Assembly (NCBI GenBank): GCA_022225965.2
Contig: JAKJXP020000106.1
Location: 84,774-148,773 of the forward strand
Length of the DNA stretch: 64,000 bases
Reading direction: 5' to 3'
Source of the DNA: Diatrype stigma
Lineage: Eukaryota; Ascomycota; Sordariomycetes; Xylariales; Diatrypaceae
Shown here: positions 44,006-56,290 of the stretch, piece by piece
Layout of the letters: every line of letters starts with the position of its first letter
Position numbering within the stretch: position 1 is the stretch's first letter
Notes under the pieces: generated by a model
Told to the model about the DNA's origin: nothing
The model's database searches: none
What the model saw: only the letters and a program-made list of their open reading frames with translations
Position numbers and translations under genes: made by a program

Positions 44006-44464
44006 CTACTCTCTGCTCAGTCTCCTCGTGCTATCCGGTGGCTCGTGGCGCGTGTCCAGCGAGAAGGCATGCCGATGGCCAGCAGGCACGATGTCCAGCT
44101 CCTCGCCGTCGTCCGAGCTAAAGCCCGCGTCCGACGCATCGTCCCCTATCACGAGTCGATCGCGGGGGCTTAAATGCCAGTTCGATGGTACCAGCCACCG
44201 GGTGAGGATCTCTTGTATTCGCCCTCGTATCGTTGAGGTATGGTCCGATATCCGATCGAGCGGGATATATTGGCTGTATCGGCTTCGATACCGCCGCCAG
44301 AGCGGTATCAGGAGATATGTCGAGAGAAGGAAGAGGATCAGGGAGATGACAGCGGGTATAGCGAGAGACTGTGGGATCTATCAGCATCTGTCGCATTGGA
44401 TTGTCGAATGACATGTTAGTGAGTGTAGACGGACCTTGAGCGCTCCCACTGCGTTGGAGCCCAT
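44006..44464 (-). CDS. Small single-pass membrane protein (130 residues)
   Basis: Two minus-strand exons, 44464-44435 (ten codons, MGSNAVGALK) and 44368-44006, split by a 66-nt intron (GTCCGT...CCACAG). Exon 2 begins SLAIPAVISLILFLLSTYL, a hydrophobic helix of about 20 residues, then an LWRRYRSRYSQYIPLD basic stretch, as in type III/N-out proteins with a cytosolic basic flank. The remaining 90 residues are polar, with an acidic DDASDAGFSSDDGEELD segment and an SLDTRHEPPDSTRRLSRE C-terminus that could be phosphorylated. No named family is recognised. It lies in its own 2-3 kb of spacer. Confidence 0.75.
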
Positions 44465-47321
44465 TGGAGCAACGGTAGTGATCTATCAAGTGCGCATATG
44501 CAGCTGCAAGTATTATAACTGCCACGGGAGCTAGTGTGGGGTCCTCGAAGGATTGTCCTGGAGTTGTGAAGCCGTGGAAGAAGCGCGATCGGGTATATTA
44601 GAGCACCAAAACAGTTTCTACCGAAGCTGCGATCAAATCGGCAAAGTCGCTATACCGCTATACCGATATACCGCTACCTCGTTCTGCTCGTTGTAGGACG
44701 GATGGTCGCTGGCTCGCTATAAATGAAAACAAGAACGTCGTATACCAACATGAGTGCCGTGATAAAGGTAAGAACGAATTGGCTTTCCTAGAAAGTGTTC
44801 AGCGCAAGGCTGCGACATCCGACCCGTGCTATACGTATATGCCTAGGGAGCAAGTGTCTATGTAGGTATGTAAGTGCTAGGTACCTAGGTAGCTTTAGTC
44901 TAGCATGTATGTACGTGGTTCGGGAGGACGGGGCTGACCAGGCTGACAGCCTGGAAGTCAGGCTTCGTTGGTGTCCGGAGGGGGCGCTATGGCCTACTAC
45001 GTAGTAGGGCCATGTTCCCATCGCCTATTGATCGACGGCCGGCCCACTAGCGCTACATCATCCAGGCCTTGCAGGCAGATATACAAGTACGCGGCGCCAT
45101 TTCGTATACGGGGTTAAGTATATAGGGGTACTCGTACTGCGCGTAATTTGACAGCTGAGTAGCTCCAGGCGAAGGAGGCGCCCTGTCAAGTCTGCAAGCT
45201 TATATCGATATAGGTACCTACCTTAACAGTCGTCAAGTTGATCATACCTAGGTATTTAACCAAGAAAGCCTCGGGTGAAAGTGTTTGCTGCTAATGAGAG
45301 TTGCATAGCACTAAACACGCACATAACTACTGTGGATAAAAGTCGCAGGTAGTTGGTTATACTGCATAACCGTAATATCTGTAAAGAGCCGGTTATAGAA
45401 CAAGAGCCTCCTTTTCCAGCGCGTACGCAAGCGCACTTTCCCTTAGTTAAGTTCTTTTTCGGTAGACATAGACATTCGGTGGGCTGTCGGTCTTATAGGT
45501 ATACTAGCTGACCAGGTACCTAATAACCAATAGAAGTGATGAGGTAATATCTAACTACCCATTGCAGAAGCTTGCGTAAAGCCAGCCTGAGAAAGCATAG
45601 CAGAGATGAGGATGACCAAGGTAAATAGTAATCACGATAAGGTAGATAAGCCGATGCGCGTCGTTTTATCAATGCTAATTGCAAAGAAAACGAGGGGATA
45701 TGCACCCAGCACCCAGCACCCAGCACCCAGCACCCAGCACCCAGCACCCAGCACCCAGCACCCAGCACCCAGCACCCAGCACCCAGCACCAGCACCCAGC
45801 ACCAGCATCCAGCACCCAGCATCCAGCATTACTGCATCAACGATCCTTCAGGTTTCCAAGCGGATCCCCTGAATAGTAGGTACCTACCTGGCTGCCTGGG
45901 TATGTACTGTACCTACGTAGGTAGGTAGGTAGGGTGGTAGGGTACCACCTGCTGGTTGGACCTGACGGGCTAACATGCCTGCCTGCTAAACCTGCGTCGA
46001 TTGGCGTTGATTGGAGCAGGTAAATTGAAATTCCATTTTGGGGATTCCAAGTAACGCTAATCGCAGCTCCACCTCCTCTCGCTGTGCCAGGCCTTGCCTC
46101 TACTGGCGCAATTGTTAGCACGCTACCGTAGTAAGTACTGCATGCGCTACTACTTTTCATAACTCCAGGTGGCCCGAACTCACCTCCACAAGTTTTATGA
46201 TTGTCCCAATTGATTGATTGTCCTGGTTGTCCCGTGCTCCTTTGAACATCCGCAATCTGCAACCCGCAACCCGCAACCCGCACCTCAATCGTTAAGCCCG
46301 TACGTAGAACCGTCTTCTACCACTGCCCTACGACCAAATCGGCATCGAGACGACTGCACTGCTTGACTTGGATGGTACCGTCCACCTCGTCGTCCTCGTC
46401 GCTGTCTGCGTCGTTAGATTTTGAGTTCTGACTGTTTACCGGCCCTCGATTCCAAGGTCTGCGCTGTAAATAAACTCCGGCCATCGCGACACCTGCCTAG
46501 GCCATCTAGGCCATCTAGGCCACCTTGGGCCAGGCCTACCTCTGACTGCTCTGACTAAACATCAAAAGGGGCTTGTTGACTACCTCTTACCTTTTCATAT
46601 GTCAGAGTAATCCGGACGACTTTTTACGCGCCACCCAGCATACATGACCACGGTTATACCTACAATTCGCACACAACTCCATATAGGTTGGCTTGGGGTG
46701 TTCTGGTGTCTTTGTTCCTGTTGTTGGAACCCCTCGCCCTCGCATTCGCTACTTCTTAGGGATAGGCTCTTTGAGTATATATAATAATAGTGTATGTGCG
46801 TTACGGGTATGTGTAATTATGTCAAGGATTTCCTATTAACCTCCACCGCACCACCGCACCACACCACCTCACCCCTGATCCTCATCAATCATGCAAATCT
46901 TGGGCACTCGAGAATACGTTTGCCCCTGCAGTCCTGTACACTTACCACGGATGCGATCTCATCGGGTTTCCGGTGCTTCAACTCGACTAGCCGACGAAAA
47001 CTATGAAAACCCAGTATTAACGCTAACGAGCCTCTTGTGATCTCATGTAGGTCTTTCAACGGAAGCACGTCTCGCGGGCCGGCATACACTGTAAAAACTA
47101 CCACACGTACTACATCGTCCGTTTGACCGCATGTCGGTGGGAACATGATGCGACTCGGTTTCGGTCTGAGACATCCTGTGCATTAACGAATAAACAATAC
47201 GTCCCCCCCACCTTGCTCATATTTCCTGGGCTCCTACATATCAACCATCTGAAATCGCAAAGCCGGGAAGGGAAGTTCGTTGGGTCGCCCGCGTGGGACG
47301 CGCCACCGGACATATACAGCC
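44465..47321. other. Intergenic, 2.9 kb, with minisatellite
   Basis: No gene is supported. Short repeats: ATACCGCTATACCG units near 44650-44690, the 7-bp minisatellite at 45702-45830, AACCCGC units at 46257-46280, GGCCATCTA units at 46494-46522, and a CCACCGCAC-rich patch at 46843-46875. Frames across the minisatellite arise from its period of 7. The last 450 bases should contain the formin leader. Confidence 0.5.
45702..45830. repeat. Minisatellite, 7-bp unit AGCACCC
   Basis: About eighteen copies of AGCACCC, the first dozen or so identical, the last few showing variants (AGCACC, AGCATCC). Because 7 is not a multiple of 3, every frame stays open and cycles through the same seven codons. Strongly C-rich on one strand. 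High sequence identity suggests recent expansion and likely length polymorphism between strains. Confidence 0.9.
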
Positions 47322-50300
47322 ATGTCGTACGCCGACAAGTCCAAACAGTCTAGTGGGAAAGGCGGTTTCTTCTCCAGAAGCAAGCATAAGAACGATAAAC
47401 GATTAACCGGCAGTGAAGAAGGTCGTTACCTAGGCCCCGACCAGGACGCCGTTTCTATATCGTCACGCGCTTCCAGGCACGCCAGGGAGTCTTCGGTAGT
47501 ATCGATAGATCGGCCTAGCTCTCCGGACGCCGGTGTCAACAATACAGCCGGTGTTATTACTGCTATTCCTTACGATACTACCTATAACGATCGAAATCCA
47601 GTTTCTATCGACTATCTTCCTCGAGACGATCAGATGCCAGCACGCCGAGACCCTCTACCCCATCAGCTAAACATGGGCGCCGACTTCCACCGTTATCCCT
47701 CCATAGAACCGGGCGCCTCTTCTAATGCTGCTGGATCCCATCTGTCGTCAAGTTCACGAGTGCCCCCCGGAGCCTCAAATGTTACCATGGCGAGCACCGG
47801 CCGTCAGACACAGTTTCAGCAATGGGGTGCTACACCACAGAGGCCGAGCCACAGCAGAGACAGTATGCTCACCGTGAACCAACAGCACTACGGTGAGAGA
47901 TGGGACTCTCTAGGTCTCCCGTACGGCAGGACATCTAGAGCAAGCGACCAATCCAGTGTCTTTTCAGGTAATGGAGGACCCTACGAATCCACCCCTACTG
48001 TATCTGCGCGCTCATCCAGAATAGCACTACCAAGTGCCGCATCCCAGAGTTCCCTCGCCTCGTACCAATCCAATAGTCGGGATTCCCACCGCATGACCAG
48101 GTTGCCGGGTCCTGCAACCCCTCAGCAACCCGCCGGAGCCGCTGACAGCAGTACGCTCACCAGGCCGACCGACGACAGGTTGACGGAGCAGATGTTCTAC
48201 GACTTGATGCAAAAGCGCGGTTGGCACAACCTCCCCGAACAGGCGCGCCGGCAGATGATGGCCTATCCTGCCTCCAAGAAGTGGACCCTTATCTACCAGG
48301 ATCGTCTTACTGAGTTACAGGGAGAGGCGAGGAGAAGGCAGACCGCAAGGACAAACCAATACTCTAATTCTCATCTCGATGTAGCCGCCAATTCCGACGA
48401 GGAGGGCTCGCCTGAGTGGTACGTTCGAAAAGTCATGGATAACAGCCTGGATTCGAAAGGGTTGAGCAGCCTCGAAGTCAACCTAAGGACGCAACAGATA
48501 GGATGGGTTAAGCGGTTCATCGAATGCCAAGGCCAAGTGGCTCTCACCAACGTGCTAAATAAGCTCAACCGCAAGACTGCGACTGGTCCTGCGGCGCCGA
48601 ACGAGACAATGAACAGTGAAAAAAGCCTCGAAAAGGAGCACGACATCGTGAAGTGTCTCAAGGCCCTACTCAACAACAAATACGGGGCAGATGATGCGTT
48701 GGCTCATCAGCAAGTAGTTGTAGCGCTCGCGACTTCGCTCATCTCTCCACGGCTCACGACACGGAAACTTGTCAGCGACGTGCTGACTTTCCTGTGCCAC
48801 TGGAGAGGGGATGGCGAGGAGGAGAATGATGGCCATCTCAAGGTGATTCAGGCCATGGATGTGGTCAAAAACCAACAGAATGAGAATGGTCGGTTCGATG
48901 CTTGGATGCGTCTCGTTGAGGTCACCGTAGATGGACGGGGTAAGATGGGCAGTCTCGTGGGAGCTAGCGAGGAGGTACGCAGCGGTGGTGTCGGCATGGA
49001 AAACCTCCTGATGGAGTACGCCGTTGCGACGCTGATTCTCGTCAATATGATCATCGATGCCCCTGAGAATGACCTCCAACTACGAATGCATATCCGGGCG
49101 CAATTCGGCGGTTGTGGGATCAAGCGGATCCTGACCAAAATGGAGGCTTTCCAATACGATCTTATAGATAAGCAGGTCGAGCATTTCCGGACTAATGAAG
49201 CTATTGACTACGAGGATATGCTCGAGCGCGAGGGCAGCAGCATGAAGGATAGTATAGAAGGGGAAATCAAGGATCTGAACGACCCTACACAGATTGTTGA
49301 TGCCATCCAACAACGGTTACAAGGAACCCCTACTCAGGACTACTTCGTCTCTGCCCTTCAGCACTTGCTTCTCATGCGAGACAACGACGGGGAAGAGCGG
49401 CTGCGGATGTTTCAGCTCGTGGATTCCATGCTCAGCTACGTGGCCATGGACAGGCGGCTGCCCAACATGGACCTCAAGCAGAGCTTGAATTTCACCGTTC
49501 AAAACCTCCTAGACAAGTTGCATACAGATTCTGAGGCCCGACAAGCTCTGGACGAAGCACTCGAGTCTCGGCGGATTGCCGAGGCTGCTATGGCTGAACG
49601 GGATGAGGTAAGAGCGCAACTGGAACTGGGTGCTGATGGGCTAGTGGCCAAGCTACAAAAGCAGTTGGATGAGCAAGCTAGGTTCATCGAGGCCCAAAGG
49701 CGACACACAGACGGGTTAAAAGCCGAGATCGAGAGCATCCAAACGGTCCGTGCAAAGGAAGCCCAGCGCTACGAATTGGAGACTCGCGAACTATATCTTA
49801 TGCTTAGGGATGCTCAGGACGTAGCTGCTTCACAGGCTGTCAAAAGTGGGAATGGCAAGATGGCAGATGAGGACCCAGTCCGTATGAAGGGCATCTTAGA
49901 TCGAGAGAGACTCATGGATCGACTGGCAATGCAACTCGAGCGGCAAAAGACCCAGTACAAGCTGGAAGGTAGAGTGTGGGGCGAGACTGTCGGCCTTTCT
50001 GATCGGTTACGGGCACTCCGTGAAGAGATGGATGGTGGCTATGCTGCTCCCGAAGGCGCCGGACTCCCACCCGATAGTCTCGCTGCACCTGGCATGCTTG
50101 GCACCGTCAACCGGAACACCAGGATATCGAGGAAACCGGTCGCTCATGAAGATTCGTTATCCGGAGGTGAGGAAGGAGCTGGGGGTGATGATGGCATCAT
50201 GTACGAAAGGCCGAGGGTCGTGGAGATCCGCAGACCTATCATGGATCCCAAACAGGCGAGCAATTTCCTGGGCGAGATCCAAGCCAAGGGTAAGAAATAC

Positions 50301-52681
50301 GATGGGAGCGATTCGGAGGACGGTGACGGTGTAACTACTGGTCCTTCCCATCCAAGCCTCGAGTCTGAATCCCCTCTTACCCCAAGCGAGAATGAACCAC
50401 CCAAGATCAAGGTGACTACCGAGGACGCTCCCACTGGGGGGGCCACCGCTCCACCGCCGCCGCCGCCGCCACCACCACCACCACCACCTCCTATGCCAGG
50501 TCAGATCCCAGGAATTGCCCCGCCCCCACCTCCGCCTCCACCGCCTCCAATGCCTGGGCACATTCCAGGGGCTGGTCCACCTCCGCCTCCGCCTCCGCCG
50601 CCGATGCCCGGTGCCGGAGGCATGCCGCCCCCGCCTCCACCCATGCCGGGTGCCATGTCTGGCCATTTCCTTTCGTCACAGAACCCTTACGCCTCACCCG
50701 CGACTACTGGTCTGCCCGTCGTCAGGCCCAAGAAGAAGCTCAAGGCATTCCATTGGGATAAGGTTGACACACCAGAAACGAGTCATTGGGCAGCACACGC
50801 TCCTTCAGTAGAACAAAGAGAAGAGAAATACGCAGAACTCAGCAAGAAAGGTATTTTGGACGAAGTCGAGAAGCTGTTCAAGGCCAAGGAGGTCAAGAAG
50901 CTTGGTGGTGGAAACGCCAAGAAGAACGACAAAAAACAAATCATTTCTGCCGATTTGCGAAAGGCTTACGGTAAGCATGCACGTGAACACTGTTTAAGCG
51001 AAACTCATAGGCTAATATGGTTCTAGCTATTGCTCTTTCTAAATTCTCACACGACTCGGTAGAGAAGATTGTCCAGATGATCATTCATTGTGACCGGCAA
51101 GTGCTCGACAATCCAGTCGTCATGGATTTCTTACAAAAGGAGGAGCTTTGCAACATTCCCGACAACACTGCGAAACAAATGGCGCCCTACAGCAAAGACT
51201 GGACTGGCCCAGACGCCAGCAAGGAAGAGCGAGAACAAGACCCGTCCGAACTCACTCGGGAAGATCAAATCTATCTTCAGACCGCATTCGAGCTACATCA
51301 TTACTGGAAGAGCAGGATGCGGGCGTTGTCGTTGACTAAAAACTATGAGGTGGAGTACGACGAGATCACGGAAAAGATGCGCCAGGTTGTCAACGTATCC
51401 GAGTCATTGCGTGATTCCGTATCACTCATGAACGTACTTGGTCTTATTTTGGATATTGGTAACTATATGAATGACGCTAACAAACAAGCGCGCGGTTTCA
51501 AGCTGAGCTCCCTCGCGCGTCTGGGAATGGTCAAGGATGACAAGAATGAGTCGACGCTCGCTGATCTTGTTGAACGTATTGTGCGTAACCAGTATCCGGA
51601 ATGGGAAGGCTTCGCGACAGACATTTCAGACATTGTGGCTGCACAAAAGATCAACATCGAGCAATTACAACAAGACGCCAAGAAGTACATCGATAACATA
51701 CGCAATGTCCAGACATCACTTGACAGCGGCAATCTCAGCGATCCGAAGAAGTTCCATCCTCAGGATCGGGTCTCTCAAATCGTGCAGCGCTGTATGAAGG
51801 AGGCACGACGGAAAGCAGAGCAGATGGACCTGTACCTTGAAGAAATGATCCGGATTTACAATGACATCATGGTGTTCTACGGCGAGGATCCTTCCGACGA
51901 CAACGCACGCCGCGATTTCTTCGCCAAGTTAGCTCTCTTTCTCCAGGAATGGAAGAAGAGCAGAGAAAAGAACATAACATATGAAGAGAACCGTCGCCGT
52001 AACGAGGCTAGCATGAAGCGTAAGCAACAGCAACAGCTCAAGATATCAGGAACTACATCCGAAGGTGCACCGCCGTCGCCGAACTCCGCGGGCGCCATGG
52101 ATTCCTTGCTGGAGAAGCTCCGCGCTGCGGCACCCCAAACAAGGGATCAACGAGACCGCAGGAGACGTGCTCGCCTCAAGGACAGGCACCAAGTGCGTGT
52201 CGCCTCGGGCCAGAAGATTCCCGATCCCAACGAGGTGGCCGATCCAGAGGCCGGTACACGAGCCAAGGATGCAGAAAGCGCAGCCGTCGATTCAGATGGC
52301 AACCTCTTAAGCCCCGGGTTATCATCTCCTGGAGCAGGTGAGGCTGCATCTGAAGGCGCCGGGGAAGATGGCCTCGCTCAAAGAGCCGCTATGCTGTTAC
52401 AAGACATGAGAGGAGGTGGTGACGGTGCGGCGGATGACGCTGAGTCCCCTGGGAAGAAGGACAGCATGAGGAGGTCCGCCGCCGCCGAAGAGAGGAGGGC
52501 GAGACGGCGGAGGTTAAAAGGGGCATCCGCCTCGGGCTCGGTTGCTGGTGGCGCTGGTGGTGCCGCTGGGGGTGACGGGGACGGGGAGGAAGCAGCAGCA
52601 GGCGAGGCGTTGAAGAGTCCTGCATCTACCGTCGGGGAAACGCCCGCTACACCAACCGAAGCCGATACGATCGAGGAGTGA
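47322..52681 (+). CDS. sepA: Diaphanous-related formin (SepA/Bni1 type)
   Basis: Exons 47322-50970 and 51027-52681, with a 56-nt intron (GTAAGC...TTCTAG), give 1767 residues, close to Aspergillus SepA. Residues 1-280 are Ser-rich and disordered. The GTPase-binding/FH3 region spans about 282-720 (TEQMFYDLMQKRGWHNLP, then helical repeats), followed by a coiled coil at about 745-900. FH1 at about 1042-1113 carries several poly-Pro runs for profilin-actin. FH2, about 1135-1540, begins LKAFHWDKVDTPETSHWA and includes LGLILDIGNYMND. A DAD element at about 1573 (MDSLLEKLRAA followed by RDRRRRARL) would give autoinhibition relieved by Rho-type GTPases. Formins nucleate unbranched actin at hyphal tips and septation sites. 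The C-terminus ends in a disordered Gly/Ala/Ser-rich tail. The start at 47322 was preferred because the upstream in-frame sequence is non-conserved leader. Confidence 0.94.
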
Positions 52682-55140
52682 GCGAGCTGGCTAATCAGAC
52701 CATTATAACTCATGTGGGGCGTATGAGGAACCGCGCCGGAGATTTCAGTCTCGGTTGTCACGGCCATACCACATCACGCTCGTATATCTATGACATGCAC
52801 CATACCTCGATACGACTATTGTAATGTCTACACATATATATACGCATACGGACATGTCAAAAGATCACCTCGCCCTGGAGATGAGGCGCGCTCACAGGCT
52901 ATGCCCGCGCCATACCCTGAAGAGCCCTGGAACTGGGACGGATGGATCGGAATAAGAGGACCTTCGGCCCTTGGGATGAGATCGGGAGGTTGCAAACACC
53001 AGACAGGAAAAGCAGGCAGGAGGCCAGGACATTCGGGAGAGGTCAAGCGGGTCACGGCGGGGGGAGGGGGGAGGGGGTAGGGGGGCGCATTTGAGGGGAT
53101 TGGGGAGGAAAGGCCAGCTACCTACTCTACTCTAAGGGACGAGAAGCGCACGGCTGTTGCTAGGTACCTACTGTTACTACACTACAACTGCTGCTGCTAC
53201 TGCTGCTATATCACTACATGGGAGGGAGATAAGCATGGCGTAGCCTAGATACCGCCACACACTCGCACACACACACACACACCATTATATATGGGAGGCT
53301 TAAAAATACCCGTCATTTGTTCGTCCGTATGTATATATAATCAATCCCCTGAACTGTGGATATTCAAACCAACTACTTCGGTCCCAGTATGAGTCTTCGC
53401 TATGTATTCAGACATTTTTGGTTATAGCTAGGCTAAGTAGGTGCTTATCGAAAATACTTAGTATGTAAGCGGGTTCTTTACTTCGTTTTTATTAGGTGGT
53501 ATTGATATGTAAGGTGGAGGGAATGTAGCAGGTATGACTTTCATCTGACGAAAGTCAGTGACGAATGATTACCGTGGTATGTGTATGAATAAAAGATGAC
53601 GGTACATGCTACACATTTTAACCCGGGGAAAGTCACAAGTAGGTATGGATCTATGTATATCCTTAGGGTATCACATGTCCCAGCGATATTTCGCCGTGAA
53701 GCCGCCACAACCCCACCCCCCAATCGTCGACGTGGTGATGCGTGAGTAAGTAGGGTAGCCATAATACGAGGTGGCTTCTTACTTGGTAACGTTACCCCGA
53801 AATCAGTAAGGGGAAAGGAGACTTACAGTTATAGATAAAGCATACGCCGTTATCTAGCTCACCTGGTTACTTATAACAGGCGTTGTCTTGGTTTACTACC
53901 CGGTCAGGTTCATCCTCGTCGCTTTTTGTTTGGTATCTAGCTCAAGCAATTCATGTATTTTGCTCCATGAGAAGTTCTACCCCGTGACTAAGATCCCGTC
54001 GTAAACAGTTAGGGGTCGGCTAGCGTGTTTATGTCATGCTATTGTATATTAATCTAATAGCCATTCACGAAGTTCTCTATGTCAGCTCTGGTTGGGGTGG
54101 AGGGGGTTGGACAGCTAACCTAATGACTATGAAACTACTAGGCAGAGTTAGCAATGCTAGATCATCCACAGAGAGTAAGGATAGAATGGCATGCGTACGT
54201 GTATGATAGATGTCGTGCAGCTATCTATTCTGGGCGAGTGGGAGAGCTAGACTACCAATTGCATTGTAGGATGGCGATCGCATTACCCATGTAACTTGTA
54301 GTAATGTTTATGTGGTAGCATTAAGGAGAAGGCCCCGAGGAGCCGGGAGAAAAGAAGGGGGGAAAGAACAAGAAAAGCTAATGGCAAATCTGCCATTGCG
54401 GTCACAATGACCTGCTGGGATACAGATCTTTGCCTAGTCAAAACCCAACCGAAGTGGTCATTACCACAGCTTTAGGTCCGCAGCCGAAAGTTGGTTGAAG
54501 AGATGCGCACCTGTCGTACTTCATATGCTCGATTCATACTGCAGATAGGGTTGTTCATTTATAATATCACCTCGCTGGTTTATGCATTATATCTCCCCCT
54601 CTAGTACATGATCCGAACATCATCTTATGATGATAATCTATAGGTCTTAAACACATAGCTTGACTACGAAACATGGTGAAGTTATGGTTGGGTATGCATA
54701 ATAACGATCAAACTGGCTTCAATTTACCAGAGTCCGATAATTCAGTTAACATGCATATCATACCACGGTTTCAAATATCACGTTGTTGAAGGTATAATAC
54801 ATGTACTGCCTGGCTATATCAGACGAAATATCAACTTTACATCTGCTTATGTAATCCCGAACCCCTTACTTTCTCCATGTGCTTCGATCACAGGAAATCC
54901 ATGAGGTTTACCCCATGATATATTGTTCCTTCTCCCTAACTTCGCGGTGCCCATTAAAGTTTCGTTTGATGTCGTCCTACGAACGTTTCTGAGATGACAA
55001 CATGAATCTACACGTCAAACCAGCCTTTCAGGACCCCGCAACCAACCTATAGATCTATCTTATATAATTGGTTACTAAATATGAACATGGTCTCGCCATT
55101 AATCAGCTGCAAAACTGTAGAAGAGCTCATGGGTTCAGTT
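52682..55140. other. Intergenic, 2.5 kb
   Basis: No gene is supported. It holds a purine-rich G-run tract at 53056-53085, CTGCTG repeats near 53190, a (CA)n microsatellite at 53262-53282, and many small GTAGGT-type microrepeats. From about 54400 the DNA becomes more AT-rich toward the AT block. Confidence 0.5.
53262..53282. repeat. (CA)n microsatellite
   Basis: About ten CA units following CACTCG, in the spacer after the formin gene. Confidence 0.85.
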
Positions 55141-56015
55141 TCAGTTGTTCCCACCCCTTGGATGACCTGGATGATGCGCAAGGGATATTTCATCTCCGAA
55201 GGGCGATCCTTTCTCGACATCGAAATCTGCCTCCAATGTAGAGGCTGATTCTACGCGGATATCGACGGTTCTCTGGATTCCCCTCGACTTTGCAGTTCCA
55301 TCTTCGTGATCTTCATCGAATCTGCTGGGCCCTACGGCGGCCGCATGGAAAGATTTCATCGCAACGTCATTGTCCTTGTCGTGGATGGTTCTCAAGCCGT
55401 CATGTCTCGAGCGCGTTCCAGAGCTTTCATTGGCTACTTTGTTCCCTTCGTCTCCGACGCCCGTCACCCGAGCGACCTTTGTGATTAGCGATGCCATAGT
55501 CATTTCGATGTTAAGCTTGACTAGATACGCTACGGGGTGGGATTGGGTAAAAACGATCTGATTCTGCAGGGACATTAATCCAATGAGCATGACCTATGTT
55601 CTAAGATAATGTTAGTTGACTGGGATCTCGAGTTGGATTGGGAAATGTCACTTACGTCCATCAGAACCGAGATTATCATAAGCTTATCGGTCCAGCTAGC
55701 AACGAGGCGATACTTCAGCAGACCATGGAATTTAACCAGTCGGTTCTTAACGGCCCGAGAGAAATATAAATTAAGATATGCATCGACGAGACAGATGAGG
55801 ATCTTTGACACCCTGTCCCAAATTTTGTTAATGTCGACGTATCTGTGAATCAGTGTTGTCAGCAAATTTGCCTGCAGTATGCGCCCTACTTCAACTAAAC
55901 CGCTCGTTCTTTAAGTCAATATATGCGAATTATAAACTCACATCTGGCCAACTGTTAAGGACGTCCCGGACTCCCTGCTTCTAGCTAGGAGTGCCGGCGG
56001 CGTCGATAACGTCGA
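55141..56015 (-). pseudogene. C-terminal half of a fungal integral membrane protein, 5' end not found
   Basis: Three joinable minus-strand exons, 56015-55942, 55842-55656 and 55593-55141, give about 237 residues. Introns of 99 and 62 nt have consistent phases and good GTGAGT/GTAAGT donors. The protein carries the C-terminal signature of a large ascomycete family of rhodopsin-like seven-helix proteins of unknown function: NKIWDRVSKILICLVDAY, LNLYFSRAVKNRLVKFHGLLKY, a hydrophobic helix with SVLMDVMLIGLMSLQNQ, then HPVAYLVKLNIEMTMASLITKVA. A polar tail of about 100 residues follows. The expected first four or so helices are missing: upstream of 56015 only 275 bp of hairpin-rich DNA remains before the AT-rich block. 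It could be truncated by transposon insertion, or an unseen first part might be mutated beyond recognition. The remaining exons show no premature stop, so decay is recent or it is still transcribed. Called pseudogene with reservation. Confidence 0.6.
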
Positions 56016-56290
56016 CTGTATATAGGGGCACAGCACCGCTATGCAGTGCTCAGTACTACTTATCACCAGTATAGGGATAAAATTATGAAGTAGTAAAAGC
56101 ATGAATTGCTATGGAGTACTAGGGACTCCAAGGACTTCTATATAGTCCTTGGCAGTACTAGGTAGGGGTATGTAGTACTGAGTAATCCTAGGGACTACTG
56201 TACTACGTAACACCAACCGGGGGGTTCAGATAAGCAGGGATGAAGATGCAAAACACCGCAATGTTAATGGCTGTAATTACAATTACAGTT
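56016..56290. other. Transition zone with AGTACTA hairpins
   Basis: Between the truncated gene and the AT block. It has many AGTACT/TAGTACT units and the clear hairpin CCAAGGACT...AGTCCTTGG at 56128-56152 (9-bp arms, 7-nt loop), with flanking AGTACTA copies. It might be a MITE remnant or an insertion footprint. Confidence 0.5.

Noticed and set aside
45702..45830. CRISPR-like or telomeric array
   Set aside because: Contiguous 7-bp units without spacers, and not TTAGGG-type; the organism is eukaryotic.
45520..45876. Cys/Gly/Trp-rich or Pro/Ser/Thr-rich repeat proteins on both strands
   Set aside because: Products of the 7-bp minisatellite, which keeps all frames open; no flanking coding signal.
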